64,000 nt of DNA, from assembly GCA_002007465.1 (NCBI GenBank), contig LNAC01000018.1, positions 4,263,481-4,327,480 on the forward strand, in the 5' to 3' direction. Below are positions 52,600 to 63,049 of the stretch, in pieces. Source of the stretch: Ailurus styani. Its lineage: Eukaryota > Chordata > Mammalia > Carnivora > Ailuridae. The position numbers and the translations under genes were made by a program. Position 1 is the stretch's first letter. Each line of letters opens with the position of its first letter. The notes below the pieces were generated by a model that did not search any database, was not told where the DNA came from, and saw only the letters and a list, made by a program, of their open reading frames with translations.

Positions 52600-52810
52600 T
52601 TTGCATACTCTTGTCACATGCATACCTTCCTTTATCATCATAATGTATCCATAGGGTATGTGATAATATGTTCTTTTTTCTCCCATCAGCATGGCATAAT
52701 CACTCCTTTATTTGCCACACACTTATCATTTGGAATGGCTGCATAATATTCCATGAATGTGCTTAATCAGCTCCCTATTGTTGGCTATCTGAGTTGTTGA
52801 ACAATAAGAA
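52600..52810 (-). mobile_element. Old L1M fragment, antisense
   Basis: 'tttggaatggctgcataata', 'ttccatgaatgtgcttaatc' and 'agctccctattgttggctat' are antisense L1M words. Confidence 0.65.
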
Positions 52811-52849
52811 TACTAGCTAAATTCATCGGAGGTCTGCTCTCACAGCTTG

Positions 52850-53005
52850 CCCTGTGGCCTTCAGATGCATTGTTTTATCCTCACAATAGTCCCGTGAACT
52901 GTTGTTATGCCCATTTTATAGACGAGGAAACTGGGCCTGAAAGGAGTTAAGAGGCTTGCCCAAGGTACTTGTCCAAGGTCACCCGAGGCTTGCTGGAGGT
53001 GGAAC
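52850..53005 (-). mobile_element. MIR SINE, antisense
   Basis: 'ttttatcctcacaatagtcc', 'cccattttatagacgaggaa' and 'gcttgcccaaggtacttgtc' form a good antisense MIR. Confidence 0.75.
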
Positions 53006-53104
53006 TTGTAAGAAACCAGAGGTACTTGAGCATAATGCTATTCCACGCCCAGTTTCTTGGTATTCGCATAAGCAGGTAGCTGGACTCTATTTCTCAGATC
53101 TTTT

Positions 53105-53215
53105 TTCTTCTGTTGTTGTCATTTTTACAGATGAAGAAACTGAGGTCTGAAGTCATTTGGTCCAAGTCCCACTGCTGGGCAATGGCATATCCAGTAAGCG
53201 AGTCAGGCCTCCCGT
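53105..53215 (-). mobile_element. MIR fragment, antisense
   Basis: 'catttttacagatgaagaaa' and 'ctgaggtctgaagtcatttg' are an antisense MIR core. Confidence 0.6.
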
Positions 53216-53640
53216 CTCCCTGGTCAGGACCCTTCTACTCTCGTGTCCTGTACCCCCATCCCATCCCTCCTTCCTCCTCCGCCCTTCCCTCCTCGTCGAT
53301 CCCTCGGGGTCCTCTAAAATCTGACGGTGCCCACATCTGGTCAGAGCCATCCCTGAGAACATTTCCTGCTGGGAACAAATAAGAAAACATGGGTAGGGCA
53401 GAGGCTGAAGCCAGTGGAGGGGCAGAGGGAGAAGCTCCCGCTACACTCGGGCATTTCTATATCAGCTACAAGGCAGGCCCCACACGTGACTGCTTCTGCA
53501 GGTCCCTTTAAATGCCCCCACACCGTGCCACCTGCAGCCACTGGGGACCCCGGACTCTAGCTGGAGGATTCCTTCCCTCCACCCTCTGCCCCAGCCCCAT
53601 CGCCACACCCAGCGGCTCCCCACCTGTCAAGAGTGGACCA
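53215..53640. other. Unique GC-rich sequence
   Basis: No transposon or gene recognised. Confidence 0.4.
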
Positions 53641-54150
53641 TCTCACCATGTAGCCTCAAGAACAGTTTCTTGACCTTTATTCCACGAAGGCACCGTGACA
53701 TATGCTGTTCACGTGGGTGAGGGCCGAGATAAGTCGGCTGGGTTATGGGCAATCTCTGTGGCTCCTGGTAGTGGAGCCCCGCTCTTTCTCTCCCACTTAA
53801 GAAAACATTTAGAAATGCAATATAGAGGGAAGTTACGGTGCACTGACAACCTTGACACTTCTGTTACTCAGTATGAAAAATAAATTAGTCACCGGCTTTG
53901 TACTACATTAGTAGCAAATCACTTGTGACAAACCTCACCCTCTATTGATTTGTCACACATGACGCAGCAGTAAGAGCGCCCAGTCTAAAATACACAGATT
54001 GTTCTGCACCGGTACCAGAAATTCTTCTCTAAAATAACGGCAGCTTTGGGCAAAGTCTTCCAAGGCTTTCCCCCACCTCCTTTTGTTTAGAAGACCAAAT
54101 ACGACCCAGCATTTTCACTCACTAGATCTGCTCAGCGGCCCCAATCTGTG
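53640..54150. promoter_or_regulatory. Candidate conserved non-coding block
   Basis: 'gaaaaataaattagtcaccg', 'attagtagcaaatcacttgt', 'ctattgatttgtcacacatg' and 'agaagaccaaatacgaccca' fall within 300 bp of repeat-free AT-rich sequence. Several TTGTCA/TGACA-type (MEIS/TGIF-like) words occur. Confidence 0.38.
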
Positions 54151-54430
54151 CTTTCGAAATGCCCACACTCTGCCACTTTATTTCACTCCAATGTCTCTCC
54201 TCCCAGGAAAGAGTCACGGGGTTTCAGTCACAGATGTCGGCTGGGTCCCTAGATCTTGAGTCACAGCCTCATAGCCCAGGCCACATCTTCCCTCCTTTCT
54301 CTGCCCCTTTCTTCCAATCCCTCCAATCTACAGTCCCCTACCTCCTCAGAAGGGGCCCCCAAGAATACTCCTTCCTCTCGGAATGAGGTGCATGGCCCCC
54401 CCACGCCTCCCAAGAAGTACCGTTAAGGGA
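54150..54430. other. Unique CT-rich spacer
   Basis: C/T-rich sequence between two AT-rich blocks. No transposon or gene recognised. Confidence 0.35.
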
Positions 54431-54700
54431 CCGGCCTTCCTTCGGAACCGGTAATTTACTGCACTTCTGTGCCATAAAAAAAGTTAGTTTGAAGTGTTCT
54501 CTAACCAACTTAATTACCACGAGCCTCCTTGTGAAGATCGTTCCAGCTAGTTGAATATTAATCTGCAATTCAAAGAGTCCCCAGGCACAGATTGCAAGAT
54601 CTCGTACACGCAAGTAATTAAGACCATAAGTAGACAGACTCCAAAGAACCAGAAATTTTCTCCCAGAACTCGGGAGTGAAAAGCTCTTATGAACTTCAGG
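54430..54700. promoter_or_regulatory. Candidate conserved non-coding element
   Basis: 'cggaaccggtaatttactgc', 'ctaaccaacttaattaccac' and 'ttgaatattaatctgcaatt' with 'caagtaattaagaccataag' cluster in 190 bp, all homeodomain-like. GRHL-like 'aaccggt' also present. Repeat-free. Confidence 0.4.
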
Positions 54701-54799
54701 TTACATTGCTGTCCTTCTTGTTAGCCTCCCAGCTCACCTGGCAGGCCAGAACAGGAGTGCAGATTTTGTTATTTCATGGGTTCTGGGACAGGGAGTATT

Positions 54800-54965
54800 C
54801 TTTGACAGAGGTTGCATGATTTAGTAGAAAGAGCACTAGACTGGGAGTCCAGGGACCTGGTTTATAGGGACCCTGTGACTCTTTTACCCTGAGCAAGTCA
54901 CTGTCCCTCCCTGAGCAAGAGCATCCTGATCTATAGAAAAAGGGAGATACACCAGACTGTAAGTC
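54800..54965 (+). mobile_element. MIR-type SINE
   Basis: 'tagtagaaagagcactagac', 'tgggagtccagggacctggt' and 'ctgagcaagtcactgtccct' give the sense 5' and core regions. Confidence 0.75.
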
Positions 54966-55000
54966 ATGTGGGTCAGGAACCAGGTGCATGTGGGCACTTT

Positions 55001-55032
55001 GTGTGTGTGTGTGTGTGTGTGTGTATATGCAT
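55001..55032 (+). repeat. (GT)12 microsatellite with atatgcat extension
   Basis: 24 bases of GT followed by 'atatgcat', all in R-Y alternation. Likely polymorphic and Z-DNA-prone. Confidence 0.95.
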
Positions 55033-55600
55033 CTGTGCCTATGTGTCTGTGAGTGACTTGATTTTCCTAAGGTTGTCCCAAGTGTGGACTTGGCTAATAC
55101 TTGATGCTAAACTTTGCATAACTCTCATGCTAATAATGCCACGTGTTAATTCTGCTGTTAGTGTGAGGAGGTGGCTGGGGCTGGCAGAAGGGCCCGGTGA
55201 CTCATCTGTGCTGACCTATGAGCCCTCAACTTAGCTCACTCAGGGGTGACACTGTGGGCCCCTCAGCCCCAGGCAGGTTGGCAGTGTGAAGGCACTGAAT
55301 CAGAACACGAATTAGGTGTACTGATAGCCACTGGGCCCAGAGAGAAAGAATTCAAACCAAGCTAATAGGAGTGTGTTGAAGTGCAGCCCCTGGGGTGAAG
55401 GAGACTGAGGGCCTGCGTTGGCTTATAAAGCTGGATCTGTAGGCTCAACGTCCTCTGCTTCCTGGGGAAAGCACAAAGGTCCCTTCCCCATTGTGTGTCC
55501 ACATGCACGGACTCTAATTTCTTGGACACTGGATAGGCTGCCAGTGGGGAGCTGTCCTTGGCTTTCTCCCATCCCTGGAGCCCACCTCTCTGTGCTTACT
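55032..55600. other. Unique sequence
   Basis: No transposon or gene recognised. 'gctaatacttgatgctaaac' near 55093 is AT-rich. Confidence 0.4.
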
Positions 55601-55760
55601 GTTCTGGCCTTTAGAAAGGACTTTTATATACAGGTTACTTAATGTCATTCAGATATCTTATTCCTGGGATATAGACTGGGACAAAAAGCAGAATGACAAC
55701 AGCAATTAATTTTCCTGTCGAGGATGCCAGCAATAGGGAGGGAGCCGGGCCCGAGCGAGG
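55600..55760. promoter_or_regulatory. Candidate conserved non-coding element
   Basis: 'gttacttaatgtcattcaga', 'tatcttattcctgggatata' and 'caacagcaattaattttcct' form a repeat-free AT island. Confidence 0.28.
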
Positions 55761-56270
55761 GAGCTCAGTGAAACACCAAGATTCAGAATTCACAACCCAG
55801 TCTCTGTCTGCAGTCTCCGGGGCCCACTGTGTATAAATCGTGCCCCCTTTGGGGCTTAGCCACAGGTGCAGGAGAGCGGGGAAGCTGAGCTACTCTCTGG
55901 ACTTTGATGCTTGGCCCTTCCAATCAGAGAATGAAATGGAAGAGAAAGCTGTTGGCTTGGCTGCTTCTCATTTCCCTCAGAGAGCTCTAGGCCGGTGTTG
56001 TTTTAGCTCTGTAGGCTTAGACAACTCAGGGAGAAGCCCAGTGTTTGGGTATGTTGTACATTTTAGCCGGCAGGGACCGAGTCCCATCCTTCACTGTTGA
56101 GATGTGGAAGCTGAGGTCAGGTGGTTGAATAGGGCAGAGCGGAGACTAGAAACCCTGTCTCTTACTTCCAGCTCAGCATCTCTCCTCTGCCCCATCCTGC
56201 CTCCCCCTTCCCTCCCCTCACAATGATAACAAAATAAGTGCAGGTGTGTGATTCCTCGCCTCATCCTTAT
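55760..56270. other. Unique sequence
   Basis: A MIR-like scrap ('gatgtggaagctgaggtcag') lies at 56100. No gene recognised. Confidence 0.35.
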
Positions 56271-56345
56271 CCGACTTACAAGGTCAAGCCTTGTTGTCTC
56301 CATTTTGCAGATGACGAATACTGAGGCTCACAAAGGATAAATACC
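56270..56345 (-). mobile_element. MIR core fragment, antisense
   Basis: 'ctccattttgcagatgacga' and 'atactgaggctcacaaagga' are antisense MIR core. A second antisense MIR follows directly. Confidence 0.6.
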
Positions 56346-56349
56346 AAGC

Positions 56350-56560
56350 ATCATACAGTGCTTTAGGTTAGCAAGCCCTTGTCACCCAAGACATCATTTT
56401 ACTCTTATAGCCATCCTTGTGGGTAGACTTCAATATACCTGTTTTCCACCAGACAAAACAGAGTTGGAGAAGTGAAATGACTTTCCCAAGGTCACACAGC
56501 TAGTCAGTGGATAAGTTGGACTTGAGTCCAGCTGCTATCCACTGTGTGAACAGGTTAGTG
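56350..56560 (-). mobile_element. MIR SINE, antisense
   Basis: 'ccaaggtcacacagctagtc' and 'agttggacttgagtccagct' with a degraded left half. Tandem with the MIR fragment at 56270. Confidence 0.75.
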
Positions 56561-56950
56561 TCAGAGAGCCAGGACCAGAATGTGGGCCCTGACATTCAGC
56601 CCTCAAACTATTTCTCTTGTCCCAGGAGGACCCCATTTCCCTACCCAATGAGACGGCCCCTCAGCTCGGTGAGTCCAAATAACACCACACCACTTAGAGA
56701 TGCTTCACTCCCCACCTCCACTCTGAAATTCTGTGATGCTTGCAAATGTCACCAGACACCATCTGAAAAGGTTTTCATTTACCCACAAAGGAAGCCAACT
56801 GGACAGTTTTTGTCTAAACTTTCCTAAGAGTTCTCTCAGTTTAACTCAACCCCCACACTCACTGCCTTCTTTTCTTCCCACCCTGAGAGATAGTTCCACT
56901 TCATATTTACTGGAGTGGGAATCATAATATTATTACCAATTAATAATTCT
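56560..56950. other. Unique sequence
   Basis: AT-rich toward the right ('attattaccaattaataatt' at 56928). No gene recognised. Confidence 0.4.
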
Positions 56951-57125
56951 GTTGCACTTAAGTGTTTTCAGAAGCATGTTTTCAAGCATTCTGTCACCTG
57001 GTGCAATTATCTCTACTTGACAGATGAAGAATCAGGGGCTCACTATAATGAAGGGATTTGCTGTGAGCCATGCAGGCCTGTCAGTGGCTGATCTAGAACT
57101 CAATCCCAAACTGTCTGGTTCCCAG
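56950..57125 (-). mobile_element. MIR SINE, antisense
   Basis: 'tctctacttgacagatgaag' and 'gtcagtggctgatctagaac' with 'tcaatcccaaactg' at the right are antisense MIR. Confidence 0.65.
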
Positions 57126-57424
57126 TTCTGTGTTTTTCCTTGTAAGGTTGGGAAAGAATAAGCAAATACTAGCAAAAGGTGGGGATGGGAGAAGAAATTT
57201 CAGGAAAGCAAATGCTAGCTATCCCTTTAAGAAGAGCTTGTCCCTCTCATTTTGGTCACCAGAATGTCCTGAAAGTTCAAGCATTAATTTGTATCTTAGA
57301 GTGACAAGAATGGAAGGAATTGTTCTGATTTCCATGGTCTGTGTTCAGAAGTTTATGCATGTGGGATTCAGCACCAAGGAGAGCGCCTCAGTTCCCACAG
57401 CTCTGGCCCTGTAAAGCCAGGGAA

Positions 57425-57590
57425 TCAGAAGAGTCCTTTGAGGTCACAGAGTCCAACCCTCACCCTCTCTGTACAAACGACTTAGATAATACGTAAAGCC
57501 CATCTGACCTCTGCTTGAATACCTCGTGCAGTGTGGGATCTCACCACTCCGAAATGCACTGATACATGGTTTGCCCTTCGAGATGATACC
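57425..57590. mobile_element. CR1/L3-type relic
   Basis: 'ggtcacagagtccaaccctc', 'tctgacctctgcttgaatac' and 'gatctcaccactccgaaatg' match the ancient L3/CR1 phrase order. Confidence 0.6.
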
Positions 57591-57654
57591 TCAAAGTCAG
57601 GGGGAAGTCAGGGAGAGAGATGGTTACTGTTGAGAAGAGGATCACAGAATTCTT

Positions 57655-57832
57655 TTTTAAATTGGTAAATATTTGTGACACAGAGAAAAATAGAGCAAAT
57701 AATATGAAAAACACCCACCACCCAGACTGAAAAAATATTAAGATTCACTGTATTTATTTCATACCCTTTTTAAAGAAAGAAAATGTCACAAAAATATTGG
57801 AAGCCCCCTTTGTGCCTGTCCTGAGTGAATTT
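57655..57832 (-). mobile_element. Old L1M-type fragment, antisense
   Basis: 'aacacccaccacccagactg' and 'ggaagccccctttgtgcctg' resemble antisense L1M 3' sequence. Confidence 0.45.
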
Positions 57833-57855
57833 CCCTCCCTCCCTCCCTCCCTCCT
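57832..57855 (+). repeat. (CCCT)n microsatellite
   Basis: Six tetranucleotide units of CCCT/CCTC, ending at the edge of the preceding L1M fragment. Confidence 0.9.
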
Positions 57856-58320
57856 CAGGGGTCATCTGTATTGTGGGGGAGACCCTTCAACCCAGAAAGT
57901 TAGGTCAGAACTGAAAGGGTGCCTGGAGCCCTCCCTTTCCAACCCCCTCCTTTAGCAGTGTAGGGAGCCAAGCCCAGGAAGGAGGTCTTGACCTAAGGTC
58001 TCATTGGTGACTTGGAGTTCTTGCGTGGCCACTGTCTTCCCTGTCGGTTCATCCCAGTCTTTGCTGTGGGGTGAAACATGGATTAGTATACTTATATTTA
58101 TAGGTCTTTGGGTTGTCCATTTGCCTCTTTAGCTCTCTACCTCAGCTCAAAGATATCAAGTGATCTTTTGTTGCACACGGGAATATCAGAGAAATCCTAG
58201 CTGGAACAATTCCTTGTCTCACACATTGTTTTCCATATGAGAAATTTGAGTACAGTAAAGATAACTGGATAACAAGGGAAATCAAATTGACCTGCTTTAT
58301 GGGAATTTAGAATGGGATTA
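57855..58320. other. Unique sequence
   Basis: A possible CR1-type scrap lies at 57905-58015. The AT-rich stretch 58085-58300 shows no repeat. No gene recognised. Confidence 0.35.
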
Positions 58321-58640
58321 CATGGAGCAGGACTCTGGGTGATGGGGCCAGGGGAATAGCTTCAGCAAAGTGTGAGGCATACAAAGGCAGACTCCACTGG
58401 GAACTTGAGTGAGAAGGGGTGCCTGGGCAGTGGGAAGACTGGGCCTGTGTGTGGAGGGCTTTGAATGCCAGGCCCCCATGCATCTGGACTTGAGCTTCTG
58501 GTCAACGTGGAGCCATGGAAGTGCTCTACACAGGGCGGTGACCTCATTTGGACGTTTAGATCTAAATTGGACATTTAGAAAGATTATTCTGGAAGTTAGG
58601 CAGAGGTGGGATGGAGGAAGATGCTAGAAGGTGGTCACTT
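58320..58640. mobile_element. Old repeat, L2-associated family
   Basis: 'tagcttcagcaaagtgtgag', 'tgtgtggagggctttgaatg' and 'gaaagattattctggaagtt' match the long ancient repeat seen also at 16990. Confidence 0.5.
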
Positions 58641-58969
58641 GTTACCATCATTTGTGACCACCTGAAGTTTTTCTTTCTCCTGGTGCTGTTGGGCTGTTTG
58701 GCAGGTAACAGGCAGCTCTTGGGCTCTGATGGCTTATCCTGGGCCAGCTCTATCTCCCCACCCTCAATTCAGCCACTCCCGGGGATAGAAAACTTGTCTT
58801 CATGAGACATGAGAAGAACATGGCAGATAAGGGAAACCCCCATAAACCCACTCTTAAATGGCAGGGAGAAGGCAAAGGGGAGTGTTTTGCACAATTCGTT
58901 GCTGCCTCGCATCTGTGATTCAGCTCCAGGGCTCTGGAAGCAGTAGCCCTGGGCCTCTGGAGATCTGTC

Positions 58970-59100
58970 GTAGGGTCAGCATTGTTCCTAGTTCACCATG
59001 TGACCTTGACCAAATCACTTTCCTTTTCGGGGCCTCTGATTCTGCACCTGCAAAAGGGGAGCACTGGACTAGTTCATTGCTCAGGTGTCTGCCATCCTAA
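58970..59100 (+). mobile_element. MIR fragment
   Basis: 'tcaccatgtgaccttgacca', 'aatcactttccttttcgggg' and 'cctctgattctgcacctgca' are sense MIR core. Confidence 0.65.
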
Positions 59101-59223
59101 TAATTTGTAATTACATCTTCCTTTTCACTCTGTGAGAATCATCTATGAAATGCTTAACTCTGAGGCCTGTAAATAGTTCAGTCAGCCTTGATCCTTCATA
59201 ATCATAACTGATGTAGGGAAAGA

Positions 59224-59785
59224 TGTTAGGGTTCGAAGCTGATGGCCAAGAAAGAATTCTTGAGATGTCTTGGGTCCAAAAAGGTGATTTTGTTAAAGCA
59301 CGGGGACAGGACCCGTGGCCAGAAAGAGCTGCACTGGGGTCACAAGGAGTGGCCCATTATATGCTTTCAAGTTGGGTGGGGGGACAGGGGTAGGGGAAGC
59401 CTCCCAGGTGTTTTGAAAACACGGTTTGTAGGATCCTGATGGGGCTAACTATTCTTAGGAAAGGTCATTTATTATTGTTTAGTAGAAACTCAGTCATGAG
59501 ACCCTTCAGAAGTCTATCACTGGGCCATATGCTTGGGGGACGTTTGCCAACATATATCTTGGAGGGCAGAGGTAAAGGAAGTTTCCAAAGGAATTTTTGT
59601 ATGTTAAAATAGACTTACAGGATCCTGGGGGTTGGGCTAAGATTGCCTTTTGCCCTTAGCAAAGTATTAACATCAAGGCAGCTGAGTCCCTAGGGGAATG
59701 TCCCTCTGCCTGTTTCCAGCACTTGGCAATGGGTTGTAGATAGTAAGGAAATTTAATAATTGTTCTTCTGCCTTTGTTTCCCACA
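59224..59785 (-). mobile_element. Probable solo LTR of an endogenous retrovirus (gamma/ERV1-like), antisense
   Basis: The + strand opens 'tgttagggttcgaagctgat' and continues 'gccaagaaagaattcttgag'. On the minus strand this is the usual carnivoran ERV LTR 3' end ('...agaattctttcttggc...gaaccctaaca'). Antisense 'gctttaacaaaatcacc' looks like a decayed poly(A)-signal region. About 560 bp, TG...CA ends plausible (right end near 59785), no matching target-site duplication found, no gag/pol/env sequence beside it. Family assigned from memory. Confidence 0.5.
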
Positions 59786-60010
59786 TCAATAACAGCTACA
59801 ATTATTGTCTGTTTATCGTGCGCTTGGCATTATGCTAAGTCCTATGTAATTCCACTAAATTCGTACAACTATTCTACTTGGTAGGTGCTATTATTACTTT
59901 CATTTTACAGATGAGGGAAACTGAGACACCGCACATTTTAGTAACTTGCCCAACGTCCCCCTGCAGAATCAGAACTTGAATCCAGGTCTGTTAGCCTCTA
60001 CACCCAGGCT
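59786..60010 (-). mobile_element. MIR SINE, antisense, near full length
   Basis: 'cgcttggcattatgctaagt', 'actttcattttacagatgag', 'gtaacttgcccaacgtcccc' and 'cagaacttgaatccaggtct' are all present in antisense order. Confidence 0.88.
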
Positions 60011-60225
60011 CTGAATTCCTGTGCCTGACCTTAATGCCCAGTCCCAAACTCAGGTCCATGCCGGGTCTCTATGGTAGTGCCTTCCAAGTTCTTGGTCCAC
60101 ATCAAACCATAAGAGAAATGCTTGTCTGGGGCCCTCCTACGCTTTGTGAGTGACCAGACCCTACACCTACTCCCAACCTAGAGAGCTTAGCTGAGGAGCT
60201 TGCCTCCTATTTGCTCATTTTAATA
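60010..60225. other. Unique sequence
   Basis: No transposon or gene recognised. Confidence 0.35.
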
Positions 60226-60600
60226 AAATAGTTCTCTCTCCCGACCCTGGGTGATGACAGGTAGCCAGCTAGAACTAACTACAGTGTTAACTTTGCCTTG
60301 AAATCCTCCACAAGCTCCCCAGCTGAAGACAGCTTGAGCCATGAGCTCATTAAGCAACAGAAGCCTGTCTCCCTACAGCCTAGATGCAGGCAAGAAAACC
60401 TGTAATAGACCTGTTTTTACTTTGATCTTAAAAGAACTTTGCTCACCCAATCCCCAGCAACTTGCTTTCAGCCCCCAATCCATTTCCCCCTCCCAGCATT
60501 CAATTAGCTGCCAATTAGGCGTCAGGGTTCCTCAGCCCCCTGCCAGTCCCTGACCGGGACAGGAGAGGACCACAGAGCTCTCAGCCTAGGTTCAAAGACA
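60225..60600. promoter_or_regulatory. Candidate conserved non-coding block
   Basis: 'ctcattttaataaaatagtt', 'catgagctcattaagcaaca' and 'cagcattcaattagctgcca' with 'attaggcgtcagggttcctc' lie in repeat-free DNA. The CAATTAG-CAATTAG pair at 60500-60517 is notable (two TAATTG-type cores 12 bp apart). Confidence 0.33.
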
Positions 60601-61620
60601 TTTTGATTGCACGCCTGAGTTTATCTCATCCCTTCACTTGGGCCTGGCTTCCTTTGAAAGTGAAATGTTTTAAAAGAAAAAGAAAAGAAAACCCACACAC
60701 ACTGGGGAGGCCCGCTGGGACCCCCTTTGGTTCAAACAGCCAGTTCAGAGGGCTTCCTGACCGCCCTCCCACGTGTCTCCCACTCCTGCTTCTCCCACAT
60801 GTTCTCCTGGCACGTCGTGGGCTCAGGCAGCCTCACCTAGTCCTTGCAACCCCACTCTTTGGGTCATGGCCATCACAGGAAGGGAGATGAGAGACAAAGA
60901 TGGGTAGGGCAGAGGAAAAAGGGGTGAGAGTATGGAAAGAGGCAGCAAAGGTAGAAATCAAGACAGACAGAAGTAAAGGGACATCAGGGCAGCTGTGGAG
61001 CCTCCTAGTCTCCCTAGAGGGACAGAGCTACAGAATGAGCCACTTTTGTTGTCCTTCAGCTTCTAGGGAACTTGATTCTTGGTAGTGATAGCATCCTCTA
61101 CTGGGCTTTGGAGCTCGGAGTCCCATTCAGTCCAGCCTGGGGTGGTGTCCCTTCTTCTTCAGTGTCGAAGCACTTCTTATTCCTCTCTCCCCCCCTTATT
61201 CCAGCCAGACAAGGATGCTAGGTACAGATGTTCAGGTTGTGCACTGCATGGAACAGACATAAAGAAACTTGAGACTGCTGGGGTGGGCATTTGCTCTCTG
61301 GCACCTCCTACTTGCTGTGTGTTGTGCCTCTGGCATGTCTCAGGAGTTTGTTACAGTCTTTGGTGTGTAGAAGTGTGCACTGAGCCATCTGGGGATGTGC
61401 GGGGCACATGGGTGGAGGTGGGGACCCCAGCCCTCCCAGAAGTCCTGGACAAGCCTCTCCTACACACAGTCAGTGGCACACAAGGCCCGGAGGCTGCTCC
61501 CAAAACCAATTCTTCCTAGACATGTCCCGAGGTCCCTTCTCTTATGAGCTCTTGAGGCCAAATTTCTGTCCCCAAGCCCCACCTCTAACCCTGACAAGGT
61601 TATAGAGAAACTAGAGATGC
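60600..61620. other. Unique sequence
   Basis: An AAAG-rich patch lies at 60668-60690. No transposon or gene recognised. Frames up to 146 codons are chance. Confidence 0.4.
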
Positions 61621-61990
61621 TCCAGTTAGCTCTCCTACCCTGTGATCTCCCTACACACCTCCATTCACTCCCCACATTCTTGCCTCCAGGTCTTTGCCTG
61701 TGCTGTTCTCTCAAGTCTCCTTACTCCTTTCACTCATGCCTGAGTCCACTCTTCCTCCAGGCGAAGCAAGTCCCACATTCTCCTTACAGCCCTCCGGTCC
61801 CTGGAGACCACTCCTCTCTGCATCTCATCTGCAGTGCCTTCATTCTCCCAGGCCTTAGCTCCTTGACTTTGAGTGAGACTCCTCCTCTGTCTTTTTCATG
61901 TGTCCTTGTTCCATCCCCATCCCAGGTCCTGAGGACCCCAAGGCAGGAGCCAGGCCATCTTTTCATCCCCAGCTCCTCCAACCATTTCTT
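61620..61990 (+). mobile_element. L2-type fragment, diverged
   Basis: 'caggtctttgcctgtgctgt' followed by 'tctcaagtctccttactcct' and 'actcttcctccaggcgaagc' resembles sense L2. The longest + strand frame in this area (61617-62339, 240 codons) runs straight through it and the next repeat, and is not a gene. Confidence 0.5.
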
Positions 61991-61999
61991 AGGTAAATT

Positions 62000-62180
62000 T
62001 GTTGATGAGTTAGTCACCGAATCAATAAAGAGTAAGACTGAGTGCCCAATGTGCACCAGACGGCACCAGCGTCCACCATGGGGAACAAAACAGACCGGGT
62101 CCCTGCAGCGGGTGCACGATTCCCCAGACAGCACAGTGCACACTTCTACGTACCAGGCTCTGCCTGTGACAGACTTCTGG
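62000..62180 (-). mobile_element. L2 fragment, antisense
   Basis: 'actgagtgcccaatgtgcac' and 'ggggaacaaaacagaccggg' are antisense L2 3'-end words. Confidence 0.55.
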
Positions 62181-62524
62181 GGCTCTGGTGGGGGCACAAC
62201 ACCCCGTGAGCAGGGGCTGCCAGAGAGCGAATGCCCACCCCTACAGCCCTCAGGGAAGGGCAGGACTGAGAGGTTAATGGATAAACACCCTGTCTTCCTT
62301 GCCCCTTGGCTGAAGCACTCTAAGCCCTGTTCTCCATAGGCTCCCAAAGGTACAGGTGGCGCTCCCCTCCCCTCTCCATGGAATCTGCTCCCGGTTGGCT
62401 TCTGGGGAAACCCAGATGGAGTCCCTCCCCAAAGGAATTTTCAGCCAGGTGATAACAAGGATGACCCACTATTAATGCAGCTAATAATTCAGGTACCTAA
62501 TGAATTTACCTCTATACATAACAT

Positions 62525-62533
62525 GATGCCTCA
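62525..62533. repeat. Target-site duplication, left copy
   Basis: 'gatgcctca' recurs at 62729-62737. Extending left, 12 of 14 bases match ('aacatgatgcctca' against 'aatacgatgcctca'). Confidence 0.8.
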
Positions 62534-62728
62534 GGGCGTCTGTGTAGCTTAGTTGGTTAAGCATCCGACTCTTGATTTCGGCTCAGGTTGTGATCTCCTG
62601 GGTTGTGAGATCGAGCCCCACATCAGGCTCTGTGCTCAGTGGGGAGTCTGCTGGGGATTCTCTCTCTCCCTCTCCCTGATCATGCTCTCTCTCTTTCTCT
62701 CAAATAAATAAATCTTAAAAAATAATAC
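62534..62728 (+). mobile_element. SINEC, full length, relatively young
   Basis: Head 'gggcgtctgtgtagcttagt', tRNA A box 'tagcttagttgg' at 62545-62556, B-box-like 'gagatcgagcccc' near 62607-62620, body 'ggggagtctgctggggattc', CT-rich linker, then A-rich tail with AATAAA units. Flanked by direct repeats. The intact promoter boxes could still attract RNA polymerase III. Confidence 0.95.
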
Positions 62729-62737
62729 GATGCCTCA
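62729..62737. repeat. Target-site duplication, right copy
   Basis: Second 'gatgcctca', right after the A-rich tail of the SINE. Confidence 0.8.
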
Positions 62738-62784
62738 ATAGCTGACTTTAAGAATTTATCTCCACATTTGCTCGAAGAGTTTGT

Positions 62785-63000
62785 CCAATAGTACTGAGCA
62801 CCTCCTAATTGTGAGTCACTGGATGGCACAAAAGTCCCTTATGTCCTGACCACAGCCCTCTAAGGCATTTATGAACCTCATTTTCTAGGGGAGGTGAGGA
62901 AGCTAAGCCTCAAGGGATAACATAGCTTGTCTGATGCCACACAGGTGATAAGAGGCAACAGTGGGATTTGAACCCAGCTCTTTGTGATTCCAAAGTTCCG
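62785..63000 (-). mobile_element. MIR SINE, antisense
   Basis: 'actgagcacctcctaattgt', 'cctcattttctaggggaggt' and 'gtgggatttgaacccagctc' are in antisense MIR order. Confidence 0.78.
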
Positions 63001-63049
63001 GGGGCCTATTGAGTAAGCATCCATCTCCATGTTGGGCAAATAAGCAGTA

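Noticed and set aside
61617..62347. 240-codon + frame and 187-codon - frame
   Set aside because: They overlap each other and run through two L2 fragments of opposite orientation. Composition is Ser/Pro/Leu-rich, with no conserved domain.
62545..62620. tRNA-like sequence with A and B boxes
   Set aside because: Part of a SINEC head. It lacks a complete cloverleaf and is followed by the SINE body, so it is not a tRNA gene. The same holds for 43850-43930.
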